From Cucumis sativus (Eukaryota > Streptophyta > Magnoliopsida > Cucurbitales > Cucurbitaceae), in assembly GCF_000004075.3 (NCBI RefSeq), contig NC_026655.2, positions 23,793,489 through 23,857,488 on the forward strand: a stretch of 64,000 bases of DNA, written 5' to 3'. A program made the position numbers and the translations under genes. Below are positions 1 to 12,490 of this stretch, piece after piece (position 1 is the first letter of the stretch; every line of letters starts with the position of its first letter). The notes under the pieces are model-generated. The model had not been told where the DNA came from. It did no database searches and saw only the letters and a program-made list of their open reading frames with translations.

Positions 1-1606
1 TTTTTCAAAAAAACAGAAATGAATCAATACTTTATCTTTTAATCACTCGACAATTTGTTAACCTGAACATGACTCAATCGTAGTGCCTTCCTTGTTGAAC
101 AAAAAAACATGTCTTTGACAAATTAGGTTCTCTCATAAAAATAGATAACATGTTTGGATAATTGTGGAAAACTGTCCTATGAGCTGATTTATATTCTCTC
201 TTTTATGGAGCTATAGTATCTATTTTTCCTTACTATTATGAATATCCTACAAATAAAGTCATTCTCTCTCTTAAAAGCAAAGATCTTTAAGATTACCTTT
301 CAACTACTAATAATTCATCTCAATTCAATGAAAGTGTTCTTCACAACTGGTACCCTATTTCCTCAACCAAATGAAGACTTCCTTCTAAACTCAACCTATT
401 AACCACAATTTCATTGCCCCTCAAAATTACGCTGACTAGAGTTATTAAATATGGACCCCTCAAAATTACGCTGACTAGAGTTATGAAATATGGAGTTATA
501 CGTTGGAGTTAAGAAGTTTATGTTTGGGATATGAAACTGTAAGGTAAAGTTTTTCAATAAACTTGCAAAATAAAGAACAAGTAATATGATGTTCACAAAC
601 TTAAAAAGTCGATGGACCAAAGAAGCCTTATGATAAACTACGACAACAATGTTGATTTCTATAGAAACCTAAGAGATCTAAAACAAATCCTAAAATGGTT
701 TGAATGAGAAAATCTAACATAAAAGAAAGTGCATCTCCATGTGCTATAGAGAGGAGAAGAGAAGATGCGACAGCAAGAGAAGAGTCCATTCTGACAATGC
801 ACCTGAAAATTTTCTAGTTACAACACACATAATTGAAATAAGAGAGAAAGAGCAATAATTGAAGGGCATGCTTAGGTGGGTGGTGGGAACAAGAAAAAAG
901 AATGAAACATAAACACAAACACAAGTGGTGGCTCAAACCTAATGGCCTCAATTATGGTGAAATCGTGTGCATCCATCCAACCAACCAACATCACCACTTC
1001 CCTCCCCATGTAATGACAAAACAGGAGGTTGACTATCAAACATCACACATTTTCTCCAGTGGGTCCCAATCATAGCCTCACACGTGGCTTTGCTGTGACA
1101 ATGAAAATGACCACTCACAATGGTGGGCCCTTGCTTTCTTTTTTTTTGGGTACTGTTACGAATAGCGACAAAAGATTCAGAAGAGCCCAAAATGGTTGCT
1201 AAGAAAAGCTTTTGCTTGGGTTCCATACACACTATCTACTATATGCCTTTATAGAATAACTTAATCTACAACTTGGACTGAATCTATAAAATAAGAGTTC
1301 AAAATAGAACAGACACCAACTTACCAGAATTGGTTTTTCCCTGTCATGGAGTTGATATAAATTTGAACTCTCAGTTCACTTGAGTTTAAGATTCATGCAT
1401 GTATGTCTTAAATGAACTGAACGCCTAAATAGTTTGTAAATGAATATAAACAATTCAAAAGCAGAAAAATAAAGATACGTTTTAGATTTAGTAAATGAAA
1501 TACTGTTCCTCGAAGTCTTACAAACTGAAGATCACCTAACGACTCCATCGCCTAGTTATTTCTTAAAAAAAACGATCCCATTGCCTAGTAAACATAGTTG
1601 AAACCA
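1..1606. other. Intergenic / downstream flank, no gene recognised
   Basis: AT-rich sequence in which I recognise no protein family on either strand. The longest open frame (about 948-1232, minus) has no recognisable motif and lies in a locally less AT-rich stretch at 880-1230. That stretch contains an ACGTG core (near 1080) and could be promoter or leader sequence of a gene left of the window, but nothing confirms it. The only clear structure is the tandem duplication at 417-494. Confidence 0.5.
417..494. repeat. 39-bp tandem duplication
   Basis: Two head-to-tail copies of a 39-bp unit. It begins CCCCTCAAAATTACGCTGAC and continues through GAGTTAT and AAATATGGA. The copies differ mainly at one T/G position, so the duplication is recent. 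No function is visible. Confidence 0.85.
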
Positions 1607-4600
1607 TCAGGCCTTCAAGGAATCAAATCGAGGTCTCCATAGTCCAAGTCTGTACTTGTGGGTGTACTTCAATATCAGCTTCCTCTGCCACAGACATGAA
1701 AATTTAGGCCAACAAGCACGATTGTGAAGGTAGTAATCAGACCACTATTGCTCTAGAAATTTACTCTTGCCAAAATTTGCATTCTAATTCCTCAATAATC
1801 ATGAATTCATGACTGAGATTCAAATTCAACAGTGAGGTGTGTGATAGACCCACTATTATTGATATATTTAGCAGAAGAAGAGCCAAGAGAAAACTAGCAG
1901 TAACAGGTGTGATGTAAGTGTGGACCCTTTCTGTAACAGCAAACTTGTAATCGGGAAAGGGTTGTGAATCCATAACTGTATAAGATAACTGATATAATGA
2001 GGGAAATGTACTTCTCCACTTATGGATATGAAGTGAGATTTGGAAGTACCGGAAGCAATTTTTATGAATCTAACTGCACATCTATAGAGTATCAAATTAT
2101 TTTATAGACATATCTTATCCGAAGGGAGGGATGCATCTGATCTAGCTTCGAGAATGGTGGGTGCCATTAAACTAGGACTAGTAAATGCACATGTAACTTT
2201 CCTTGGTTTAGTTTGTTGATAAAAGAATACTCAACTTCCAAGATATGCATGTTATATAACTAGACATTTGTAATCAGATTATCACTTCAATGTCACATGC
2301 CAAATACTTCCTCGATACTAAATTCTTCTTTTTTTCCTTTTAGAAAGAACCAAGCTTTCATTGAGAGGGTGAAATAAAACAAATAAAATAAGCCCTATAA
2401 AAAGACAACCTAGCAAAAGGAGTATAACAAAGCTAATTATATAAAATGAGGAGAGAGTAAGAACAAAACTCCTCACAAATGAAAGCCTATAAGGAGATCA
2501 ACCAAACAAGTGAACAAAACTCCTCTTAAGAAACCTTTTTTTAATAAACAAAGCGGCTACAAAGATTATTACAAAACAATTATAGAACTAATTATCCAAA
2601 ATCTAAAGGGCTAAAGAACAAACTTCTTGATTGCATTTTTATATCAATGATCTGCAGTTTAATTAAGGCTATCATGTCAACTGTCAACTAAAATCTCAGT
2701 ATAAAGTTCATAAAGGCTTGTAAATGGAATTTTAAACTCATTTTAATTATTTAAGATTCTTAGCCTCTTAGGCTACAGAAGAGTAAAACGTTTACATATA
2801 ACCAACTTTGAAAAGAGAGTAATCCCTAAATACTATATTCATATAAATATTCAAAAACAGTGAAGTTTACAATTTAAGAGGATCTTAAGAGAAACTATTG
2901 TTGTCCCCATTTATATATATGTTATATATAGTAATAACTAGGAAGAACTAGAAGAGTTCAGTAGAAATAATTGAATGCACTGAAGAATTGAAAATATTTT
3001 TAAAAAAAACAAAATGAAAATACATCATAACAACTAGACTACCCATCATTCTCATCTAAGAAGCACGGACACTTCAATTTGGATAGCGTGTTCGTGTCCA
3101 ACACTTGGATACTTGGTGGACATCTATTGGACGCTTGCTAGTTCAACAAATGTATTAGACACGCATAGAACAATTATTTAGTAGATTAAAAAGACACATA
3201 TATGACAATAATAATAACTTTAGAGTATGGAATACATCAAGTTAAGCCCTTTACGTATATAAATGCATCAATTCATTTACTACGAATTTTCTTTTACTAT
3301 AAAAATGAATATTTTAATAAACGTGTCCTTGCCGTGTCGTGTCCTAGATTTTTAAAATATGGTGTGTCGCCGTGTCCATGTTGTATTCGTGTCACCTATC
3401 CGTGTCCGTACTTCTTAGATTCTCATTCATGTAAGGCTGAAACTACATGGTTATTTGCTCATAGCATATCTTTTTTTTTTTTACTTTATTTTTTTGGTGT
3501 CAACAATTAACACCAACTGAATTTACAAGCAGAAGAGGGAAAGATGGCTATCAGATTGCTACAGTTGCTAATTGCTGCCTCTAGAAAGAATATTAAATAT
3601 AAGGTTAATGAAGCCAATACGCTTATCCTCTTAGTTGTTTTGGCAATAAAAAAGATCTAAGCCTTGTCCTTACAAAAATTATAAAAAGAGTAAAGAATAA
3701 AATGCTTACATGTTTGCATGGAATTCCAAGTTTCTTCAGCTTAAGTGTGCGAGTAACAAGCAGCTTCTGGAAGTCGCCAATCTCTGATTCAAGTTTAGCC
3801 ACGTGTGACTCAACTCCATGCCCAATACCAGTTAAAAATTCTGGTATCCCGACCTTCACTAGAACATAAATGTCAAAAAATCAAGCGCACATATATCTTA
3901 TCTTATTGACTCCAAATTAAAAAAAGATAGGCTTCATTTACTTTAAGGGAATGAGAAATTTACACTTCCATCAATGGCGTTTGCTAGAATGGAGAATTGG
4001 AAGCAATTGGTGGAATAGGCCACTAATTTGGAAATCCCTACCCCATAAATAAGGTAATCTCATTCCTCCCCCAAACCTTCACCAATCTCATTCTCGTTCC
4101 TCATTCCATGACCTACCACCTTTCAGTAATTACTTAACATCCTTAACCTTTCTATTTCATCTATAATGTGATCCACAATCTTTTGAGGTTGTTGCAAATA
4201 TAGCATTTAGGTCCTAAGTATTACTAGATATAGCACAATGTAAAAAAAATAGAAAATAAAAAAAAATGTAGATATAGTAAGATTTAGATCTAGCTCTCAA
4301 AGTCTATAGATTATATGAAAAATAGGAGACGGAGTTTGTCAGCGATAGGGTCTATCACTGATAGATTTTGCTATATTTATAAATTTATAATTCTTTAAAA
4401 ATGTTGCTTGCCACTTAATTATTAGCCCTAAAAGGTCTACCCATTGCATGCACCCATCTTTTTATTAATTATTTAACAATTTACCACCCTCTTATTTACC
4501 TTATTTATTATTTTACTTCTAACAAAAACTCATGTTACTAGACTTTTATTACATGAAAATTCTTTTTCCAAAATTGAAGTTTTTTACTTGATTTTATTGA

Positions 4601-5129
4601 GTAATGTTTTGTTATTCAATGTTCTGAAATCTTAAACATTTAATTAACAGAAAATGCCCATAATGATACATTAAATCCCGCATCCTCCCAAGAGTCCCAC
4701 CCACCTCCCACCTTTGAAGACCTAACAACCCTTTTAAGATTCCCGCAATTCCTCTCAGAGAGCACTCCCCACAAAATCACTTAACAAGTCTGCCATAAAC
4801 TCATTCCACAAAGAGAGAACAAATTCATGAACAAATAAACTCCATTTCCATGCCTATTCACACAACCATTCAGTAAACGATACATTCCTTCGCTTCTCTT
4901 CTTTAGCTGACAGAACAAACTAAGTTACTTTCCATATTTCAGAAACCAAATTAAGCATAAGGTTCAGTTCTCATATCAAGATGAGAACAGAGTTATTATA
5001 GAATCAAGACAGGAAAAACCACTTACCGATATATGGGGAAGATTTAGAAAAGAATCTAGCAAATAAAGGAGCTGAGTATGGTTGCAGTATAGACCTATGG
5101 TTGGAGACAATATTCCTCCATGCCATCAT
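1607..5129 (-). CDS. IGR-motif mitochondrial protein, mS41 (Fyv4)-like small-subunit component
   Basis: Three coding exons on the minus strand: 5027-5129, 3710-3858 and 1607-1684. The frame is kept at both junctions (103+149+78 nt), giving 109 residues. The N-terminus is rich in Arg, Ser and Phe (MMAWRNIVSN, then ARFFSKSS), as in a mitochondrial presequence. The middle exon carries the IGR-type segment (IPEFLTGIGHGVESH, then the helical KLESEIGDFQKLL and LKKLGIPCKH). The last exon gives a basic tail (RKLILKYTHKYRLGLWRPR). Fungal Fyv4/mS41 with this motif belongs to the mitochondrial small ribosomal subunit; transferring that role here is inference. An acceptor just before the ATG (5139) and a donor near 6661 suggest a 5' UTR intron. 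The 2.0-kb second intron (1685-3709) contains a MITE. Two adjacent Met codons at 5127-5129 and 5124-5126 could both serve as start. Confidence 0.75.
2326..2380 (-). repeat. Retroposon 3'-tail-like repeat
   Basis: On the minus strand it reads as an ATG-poor A/T segment containing CTCAATGAAAGCTTGG followed by GGTTCTTTCTAAAAGG and an A-run. The same pattern (TCAATGAAA, then GTTTCTTTT and poly-A) recurs at least six times in the window in both orientations. It resembles the 3' end of a non-LTR retroelement. It lies inside intron 2 of the mS41-like gene. Confidence 0.4.
3056..3418. mobile_element. hAT-like MITE with terminal inverted repeats and 8-bp target duplication
   Basis: A 363-bp element bounded by inverted termini: CTAAGAAGCACGGACAC at the left and the complement of GTGTCCGTACTTCTTAG at the right. 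It is flanked on both sides by the identical octamer ATTCTCAT (3048-3055 and 3419-3426). Eight-bp target duplications are typical of the hAT superfamily. The interior carries several further CGTGTCC/GGACACG sub-terminal motifs and no credible transposase, so it is non-autonomous. It sits in intron 2 of the mS41-like gene. A second member is at 40498-41127. Confidence 0.85.
4200..4395. repeat. AT-rich interspersed repeat with GTCTATCACTGATAGA palindrome
   Basis: Intronic AT-rich stretch (TAGCATTTAGGTCC, then GATATAGTAAGATTTAG) ending in a short imperfect palindrome, TCTATCACTGATAGA, followed by TTTTGCTATATTT. Related TTTGCTATATTTG wording occurs at 17140-17155. I recall such sequences as common in cucurbit DNA, but copy number cannot be judged from one window. 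Confidence 0.3.
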
Positions 5130-6810
5130 TCTTGCTGTAGACAGCAAATCTATCAGTCTCAAATCATATGCATCTCTTCATGAAAGGTTTTAAGCCTTGA
5201 AGCAAGTTACAGGAAGCTTTAAAGTTCTGTATGCTCAACTCTTTAATTTTACTTCAAGATGATTACATGTAATATAAATATAAACAACGAATCACTGTAT
5301 ACAGATCAGGGAAAAATCTTACCCTATCTTTTTTTCTTCTGAAACAGAAATGAAAATTTTCATTGAAGAAATGAAAAGGGAGCAATGCTCTAAATACAAG
5401 GAAATAAAATAAAAAAAATTTAAAAACATAGGACAATAGAAAAGCAACAAGAACAATACAAAAGGACGAAACAAAATGAGGCTACACTTCACAACTAAAA
5501 ATCATTATACAAATATCTTTTCAACTGAAGATACATCTAGCAGAGGGCAAAACTTGAAACTAAAATGAAATAGATCTTTGAAAGTAGATGAAGCACGAGA
5601 AAGAAATCAGTGCTGGACTGATTTGCTTGATGCTAAAACAAAAGGCTCACTAAAACCGAGAAGGAGGAGAAGAACAACTTGCTCCTCAACTCTGATGGAA
5701 AAAAAATGGCTTGAACAATGTAATGAGGAAGTTAAAAGTCCAAACTTCAATAATCCAAAAAAAAATTGTACACAACTTATCCATAGGGACTTGAAATACT
5801 CCACAACTTTTCAATGAATCTTCATAAAATAGAATCACAAGAAAATCAATGCAAACTGATTGAGAAGAATTGTCACAAACCCACCAATCAAATTAGGAAG
5901 AGCTCCTCAAAGATTTCCACTTTAAGAAAATCTGAGGCTAACGTCTTACTCCCAACCCACTAGCTCAACCAGCCTCCACCTTCTTAACTCTTGAAATAAC
6001 ACTTCATCTGAACAGCTAGCTTTGGGAGAAAAATATGCATGAGGTTAACACACCAAATATGGGTCAATGGCCTAAATATGTTTTAGCATTCTCTTCTCAT
6101 AACCACACAACATGGAGTTCTCACATAGATCAAATCTCTTATTAATTCTACACCTGAAAATAAAACCTCCATAAAACTCCAAGAATAAACAGAATATATG
6201 TCCTCCCCACTAAACATCAACGCAAAGTTCACTGTAACTTCAAAATAACACCACAAACAGTAAGAACTTTGCCAGCCCCAGAGAAAACGAGAACTTCTCC
6301 CTAAAGCCAAAGCTTCATTCTTTCTTTCAGTTGTAGTTTCTTTTCCGTGTAAAATACAGAATCCAGTTGCACTCGCTGTTCTTTCCAACATAAATATCAA
6401 TAAGCAAATCAACAGAAACACAGGTCCAATCCTTTGTTGTTGGACCAATGAAGGTTATCAGGAGCAAGGTTCTTTCAAATTGAGAGGAGTTCACAACAAG
6501 ACGGAATTGAACCCATAACCCTCTATTACGATTTTGCATCTTTCTTGGATTCAAAAAATAAATCAATCAATCAAATTTAGCAAGATTTCTAATTGAGAAT
6601 TGAAGTTCATTACAAACATCGGCCACTTTGAAACAAAGAGAGAGAAGATAGAATAGAACAGACCTCAATGGCGAGTGAACAAGAGTTGAAGGGACGGCGG
6701 CAAAAGACAGTGTTTGGAGCGACGGCGTTAGGATGCAACAGATGAGCAGTGGGGGCGTTCCGGCAAGTGACAAAGGTGGAAGAGGGAGACAGAAAAACAG
6801 GACGCCAGAT
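5130..6810 (-). promoter_or_regulatory. Probable 5' UTR intron and leader exon of the mS41-like gene
   Basis: Immediately upstream of the start codon the minus strand reads CTGTCTACAG then CAAGAATG, a good 3' splice site. At 6662 the minus strand has CATTGAG followed by GTCTGT, a plausible donor at the end of a locally GC-richer segment (6662-6800) that could be the leader exon. The intervening 1.5 kb has no convincing coding sequence. At 5326-5375 it carries another retroposon-tail-like repeat. Transcript data would be needed to fix the start. Confidence 0.4.
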
Positions 6811-9116
6811 AGGGTTTAAGCTTTTCCTTCAAAATAAAAATAAATAAATAAATAATAAAAGTAATAAAAAAAAATTATAGTTTTAAAAAGACGGTATTTT
6901 CACGTTTTCATGGATTCGATAGATAAATAGACATTTTTATTTCTATTATAAAGTAAAAAACTCCTCTCAACACACCAATAAATATCAAAATATCACTAAT
7001 ATAAATATAATTAGAGAAGTTAGATTTGAAATATGTTTTATTTAATTAACACCACTACTACTCTCACTCAAGTAGAACCGAACAATTAAAGATAAAGTTT
7101 ATAATAGGATTAAAATACTATTTTTAGACTTGAGACTTAGAATTTTAATTGGGTTGCTTCTCAAATCTAAATAAGAGCATGTTTTCGATGAAGCGACTTT
7201 TGAAAGCTTGTAATAAAATGGTGTTTTCAAAGGAGTAGGTTGATGCTAAGACTACCTATGTTGCGATAGAAATGCATATCTTTCTACTAGTTCGTTGGTG
7301 GTGATAAACAATATGACAACAAAGGTAAGAAGTTGATCCTTTCTATACATATTCCAATTCAAATCGGTTGGCGGCCCTCTAAGCAATCTTATTGAAAGTT
7401 GATTACTAACGCAACCTTGAAAACTAACTACTAATTTTTTGGGGATGCTTTGGGTGCTTTTGATGCCACTTGGATCATTTGCGGCAAGTTGGATTAAGAA
7501 GTTTGTCCCCATATGTAACAAAGTGACACTTCTTGAAGCTATTGTCGATGTGCTTTGGTTCTGAGGATTTGTTTTTCATCCACGTATGTGTTGGGTTTTT
7601 GGAAAATTATTAGAAGTGCAATTAACCGACACTAGAAAAGTTCAAGAAAGGCATTGACTCCAAACACTAAAAAAGCAGCCTATTCTTTCAAGTTGACCTA
7701 GTTAGAAGACTTTAACCTCACCCGTAGTAGTTCTAGTTAAACTTTATTTTGTATTCTTTAGTTTAAGAGTAAGGAAAGAGTGTGAGTAGTATAAAAGCTT
7801 TGAGAGAGTGTTGTTGAAATTGGGGTTGGAAAATAGTTTTTTTTTTTTTAATGATGGCAACAACTTTTACTTGGTGATTTTTCTGAAGTGAGGTTTTTCT
7901 CAACAAGTCATCAAAATGATGTTGTTGTGTTAATTTTTTTTGAAGTCTCTTTCTTTGTTGAGAAGGCCGCTAAGGATAAGGTCATTGAATTGGAAAATTG
8001 TCTCATTTTCTCATGTTTGTCGTAGTCAGAATGTGTTAGCATACTATGTTGCATGCAAAGCCTTGGATGATCTGACATCTTCTATTCTTTCCACTCCTTA
8101 TTGTGAGTGGTTTACATTGGCTATATCTCTTGTGATATTTGTGTGCAGTTTATCTTTTGCATTGTATCAATTCATAATTCTTATCGATTATGTATTTATT
8201 TATATATTAATGGTGCAAAAAATAAAATAAATATATTTATATTATTGATGTTGAGCTGTTTATTTGATATTTAAACTTTCAAATTTTTAAATTTAATACA
8301 TGAACTAATAACTTAAAACTCAAATGCTCCCATCTCATCTCATCTCGTTCATGGTGAGCACTTCTTGGAGAGGTCTATTAAAAAATTAAAATTAAATAAA
8401 AGAATCCATGAATGTTGACCACTAGGATAGGAAAAGAATTATATAAAACCCCTACCAAGAACAAGAGAGAGAAATTATGAAAATTTTGAAAAGAAAAACT
8501 TTTGATCACAAACTAAATCACTACAAATTATATATTATATGAACAAAATTATTACTTAGTAAAGTTGAACTAAATTGATTTACAAGTCATTTTATTGGAA
8601 TGGATGATTTTGAAGCTGAAATCGAAGGATTTTTGTCAAAGATCCAAAAACCTCGGCCAGAGATTCAGGGACCTCTGTCCCAAGATCTAATGTCCTATTT
8701 GCCTCAGGGGTGGGTTGAGTGTGTCGTGGAGTTTCTTTCGGTTAAAACGAACATAACTCAACTAATATATAGTTTATGCTAAAAACCTAAAAGTACATCG
8801 TTGAAATTTCTCCGTCTCTACTGTACTAGAAGGATTTTGTTACCTTAATTTGGTTAAGCAGTGAAAGCATAAAATTGATGATTGGGTTAAAAAGAGAACA
8901 TATATTTTAAAATTTATAGAGAGAGGTGCGAAGAGTGCATTGTCACACCAACTAATTATGGCTGTAAATGGGCCCATACCACATATACATAGCTTGTGAA
9001 ATCTTTGACTTTGGCAATGTCATTTTGGTATTTCTAAAGATAATGAAGGGCAAAGGAGAGCAAAGAACTATAAGAACCCCACACTTTGGTGATTCTATTC
9101 AAAGAAAGGGGGGGAA
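6811..9116. other. Intergenic region, repeat fragments, promoter side of DUF538 gene
   Basis: Low-GC sequence between the divergent mS41-like and DUF538 genes. Open frames at 7252-7521 (minus) and 8600-8782 (plus) show no recognisable family and are not called as genes. A possible non-LTR element fragment is at 7960-8150. The last 150 bases before 9117 should hold the DUF538 core promoter, but I see no unambiguous TATA box. Confidence 0.4.
7960..8150 (+). mobile_element. Possible non-LTR retrotransposon RNase H-like fragment
   Basis: One forward frame reads LNWKIVSFSHVCRSQNVLAY followed by an Ala/Leu-rich stretch. This resembles the C-terminal RNase H-like segment of plant LINEs (pattern FxHVxRxxNxxAxxLAxxAL). 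It is short and the frame runs on into unrelated sequence, so it is at most a decayed remnant. Confidence 0.3.
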
Positions 9117-9557
9117 ATGTCTATTGTGAGAGAAGAAATGAAAGGAAAAGCAGAAGTATACCATGGAGATGAGTTATGTCAAGAGAAATCCAAACAAATA
9201 CTGAAAGAGGTAGGGCTTCCAAATGGGCTTTTACCATTGAAAGACATAGAAGAATGTGGGATATTGAGAGAAACAGGGTTTGTTTGGATAAAGCAAAAGA
9301 AAAGCACAACTCATAAGTTTGAGAAGATTGGGAAGCTTGTTTCTTATGCAAATGAAGTGACAGCCATTGTAGAGAAGAACAAAATCAAGAAACTTACTGG
9401 AGTTAAGACTAAGGAGCTTTTGGTTTGGGTTTCATTAAGTGATATTTATGTTGATGAACCACCTAGTGGGAAAATTTCTTTCCAAACACCAACAGGGCTA
9501 TTTAGAACTTTTCCTGTCTCAGCTTTTCAAGTTCAAGACCATGTCAAGGAGGTTTAG
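9117..9557 (+). CDS. DUF538 family protein
   Basis: Single-exon gene of 146 codons and a stop, typical of the compact DUF538 family in plants. Diagnostic features in order are the N-terminal helix with CQEKSKQILKEVGLPNGLLP (residues about 21-40), the core RETGFVWIKQKK (about 51-62), FEKIGKLVSYANEVTA, KIKKLTGVKTKELLVWVSL, and the C-terminal SGKISFQTPTGLFRTFPVSAF. No signal peptide is seen, which fits the cytosolic DUF538 subgroup rather than the secreted one. The biochemical role is not established; a distant structural relation to bactericidal permeability-increasing proteins has been proposed for the family. The start is the first ATG after a purine-rich leader (GGGGGGAAATG). No in-frame upstream ATG competes with it. 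It stands alone, far from its neighbours. Confidence 0.93.
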   Translation: MSIVREEMKGKAEVYHGDELCQEKSKQILKEVGLPNGLLPLKDIEECGILRETGFVWIKQKKSTTHKFEKIGKLVSYANEVTAIVEKNKIKKLTGVKTKELLVWVSLSDIYVDEPPSGKISFQTPTGLFRTFPVSAFQVQDHVKEV

Positions 9558-10746
9558 ATCAACTAATCTAATTTATCATCTCCTCTTTTTTTTTCATGCT
9601 GTCTCTTCTCTCTCACTTTCATGCATAAATGGATGGTGCCAATATGAAATAAAAAAAAATGTTACGGTTTGTTTGGAAAGGAATTCAAATCTTGTTTTAT
9701 GTTCTTCAGATTCCTTGTTTAGCAAATATGAATATGGTAGACTGTCTGGATTATGTAATCAAGGCCTTTTTTTAAATGTTATTACTGTATTCAAAATTTG
9801 AGTTTAAAACCTTACAATGTAGAATTATATTTAAAAGAATAAAAACAATAACAAATATAGTACTTCATGTTATACATTCAATAATTTTGATTAGATAATC
9901 AAAGTGGGATTGACATTTTTATTTTCATTGTAAATATCATTTTTGAAAGGTTGTTATAGTTAATGTGATCAAAAAATCATAGGTTCATGACATTTTTTCA
10001 ACTGTATAAAGGAAGGCATAAATCTTAACAAGTCTATTTTCCATCCATCTGCTTCTGTTTTTTTTTTTTTTCCAAGGTGTTGGCCAAAATACTGTAGTTA
10101 TTTTTAATAGCGTTTTACATAAAAACGCAATCATAATCAAAGTTATTAAACATCTTTGATTTACCATAGCACTATTTCAAAACTAGAAAATACAGTCACA
10201 TATTTTGTAAAACAGTTAATATAAGGGCATGTATATCTTAGCAAACATATATATCTCTCCGAGTATATCAGTAACTACAAGGTTTGTGGCTCACATGTTC
10301 TACCTCGAATTGTTGTACTAAATAAAACATATATTCCTCTCATAATCTTACTCTCTACTCACTTCAACGCTGCAAACTCATTACAAAACAGTAAAAAGTT
10401 CTAAAAAAATAAAAAAGTAACCTCTCCAGTTTTTTACATGTTACATCATGTTGTGAGTAGTTGTCTTTTATACTCGGTTACTGCAAAAGAAACAAATATT
10501 TACCATCAGATTTGACTCAAACTCCTTAATCAAACGTGTTAGCACGAAAACAAATAAATAAACTCCACAACAATCATTAGCTTCATAGTCCTATGATAAA
10601 ATACTCCCCATAATCAACAATTCTCCCCCTCCAAATTATTTGCCAATTGACCTCAAGATATACATATCTTACATAAACTTCCAAAGTGCTAATAACACAC
10701 ATAACTTATTGCATTTTAAAATTATAGCATTATGGTCAAATCCTTA

Positions 10747-10830
10747 ATTTATTAGAATTAGGATTAGTTTCTTTTGTTTATTAAAATTAGGATTAGTTTC
10801 TTGATTTATTAGAATTAGAATTTTTTCGTA
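10747..10830. repeat. Degenerate tandem repeat, about 33-bp unit
   Basis: Nearly three copies of a unit around TTTATTAGAATTAGGATTAG separated by TTTCTT-type spacers. The copies vary at A/G positions. No function is apparent. Confidence 0.6.
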
Positions 10831-11099
10831 AGGGAACTGGAGCAGGCTACCATGAGACAAACAAAAGATCTTCTTTCTAAAGAGATTCGATTCGGAACTA
10901 TTATATGTCCAAGGTCCAATATTGAAATAATTTCAGAGGTTTTCCTTGACTTTGTCCGTGTCAACAAACAATTCTACGTGTATTCACAACTTTTAAACAT
11001 CAATAATAAAATTCTCTCATTTATATACATCGCAGCAAAATAAAGAATATTGTTAAAGCAAAATTAACAAGCTTGCTAGACCTTGTTTCAATGCACCAA

Positions 11100-11405
11100 A
11101 AGACCCAGAAATGACAAGACCACTTAAAAAGTTTCTAGAAATTTTTTGAATGACATTTTAACCGTCAAAACCAACTAAAAAAATGACACTTTGACCGTTA
11201 AAAACCAACTTAAAAAAATGCATAAGAGATTTCACTCTCAAAACCTCCTAAATAATGTCCTGGTAACATTTTGACTATCAAAATCTAAAACGTGTCGTTT
11301 TAACTCTCAAAACAACCTACTTAACTGACACTTTGAATCACAAACACACCTACAAAAATGTCTAATATTACTTTTGACTTTCAAAATCAGCTAAAAAGTT
11401 TCAAA
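11100..11405. repeat. Degenerate minisatellite, block 1
   Basis: A series of diverged copies, about 45-60 bp each, of a unit containing TGACATTTTGACTNTCAAAA followed by CCAACTAAAAAA or a variant. At least five copies can be traced by eye (TTTTAACCGTCAAAACC, CTTTGACCGTTAAAAACC, CATTTTGACTATCAAAATC, TTTAACTCTCAAAACAACC, TTTGACTTTCAAAATC). A second block of the same unit occurs at 12290-12490 in the same orientation. Confidence 0.6.
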
Positions 11406-11412
11406 TAGTGTA

Positions 11413-11674
11413 GGCCCTGTATGGTAACCCTTTTGTTTTTTAAAATAAGTTTATAGACACTGCTTCTACCTCCAACTTTTCTTCCTTTAGTTAAAGATCC
11501 AAGCCAAATTTTGAAAACTAAAAAAAGTAACTTTTAAAAACTTGTTTTTGTTTTTAAAATTTGTATAAGAATTCAACTATTGTACTTAAGAAAGACAAAA
11601 ATCATTGTATGAAACGAGAAGGAAATAAGCTTAATCTTCAAAAACCAAAAATGAAATTGTTACCATACAAGGTC
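11413..11674. mobile_element. TIR-bounded small DNA element (GTATGGTAAC termini)
   Basis: The left end reads GGCCCTGTATGGTAACC. The right end, read on the minus strand, gives GACCTTGTATGGTAAC. The matching inverted termini enclose a 262-bp AT-rich interior without coding potential. It splits the two minisatellite blocks. I could not find a convincing target duplication, so superfamily assignment is open (hAT-like by terminal wording). Confidence 0.55.
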
Positions 11675-12289
11675 GTAACATAACGTGTTTCTTCATGAGA
11701 AAACTCAATGGAGTAAAGTTTGTCATTTTACCAACACAGTGAAGTCAACTAACATTCTATGGCATTTTAAACAATATATAGGAAATCTAACGATTTTCTT
11801 CTCACCGAACTAAGAAATAATCATAGAGCAATATACCTACGCCTGGACATCAATGATCAACGATGAATTTGCCGATGGTTGGATGGTTCCATTTTGCTAG
11901 GATCGAGTATGCTCCCAAATTTCATCTTTAAGAGGGAGTGGTTGAAACCAATGTCTTAGTATTCAGCTGCACACAAAATTTGTAGGAAGAGTCATTAACT
12001 GTAACTCTCCTTCCTCTCCAAATTATGAATATGTATATACAATTATGAATGGGGAAAGCCTAGAAGAAACTGTAGAGTTTATAAAATTAGCACAATTAAG
12101 AACCTATTATATCTACTCGTGAAGCACTAACTAGTTAGAGTGGTTGCATTTGTTCTAAATTTGCGATGAATTCAGGGAAGTTCAAATATGATTTTTGCAA
12201 GGTGTTAGTAAATTCCATCAAATCACAAGTTTTATAATGGAAACTTATCCAAATAGTTTCGAAGGAGTAACTAAAAAGTGTCAATACTG

Positions 12290-12490
12290 ACTCTCTAAAC
12301 CTCCTAAAAAAGTGCCCAAGTCTAAGTGGCATTTTGACCATCAAAACCACGTAAAGAAGTTCCTAAAAAGTGCATAAATCACACTTAACTTTCAAAACAA
12401 CCTAATTGTCATTTTGACTCTCATTCAAAACTATCTTAAAAATTGCTCAAGTATCATTTTGGCTTTCAAAACCACCTATGAAATTTTTAC
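12290..12490. repeat. Degenerate minisatellite, block 2
   Basis: Continuation of the unit seen at 11100-11405. GGCATTTTGACCATCAAAAC, CACTTAACTTTCAAAACAAC, GTCATTTTGACTCTCATTC and ATCATTTTGGCTTTCAAAAC recur at roughly 40-60-bp intervals, each followed by a CTA/GTAAA-type spacer. Confidence 0.55.

Noticed and set aside
3202-3510. 102-codon plus frame
   Set aside because: Falls across the hAT-like MITE. The Cys/Pro-rich stretch is the translation of its repeated CGTGTCC motifs.
6083-6448. 121-codon minus frame as a gene or LINE ORF
   Set aside because: Cys/Trp-rich but without reverse transcriptase or other motifs. It lies in the probable leader intron of the mS41-like gene.
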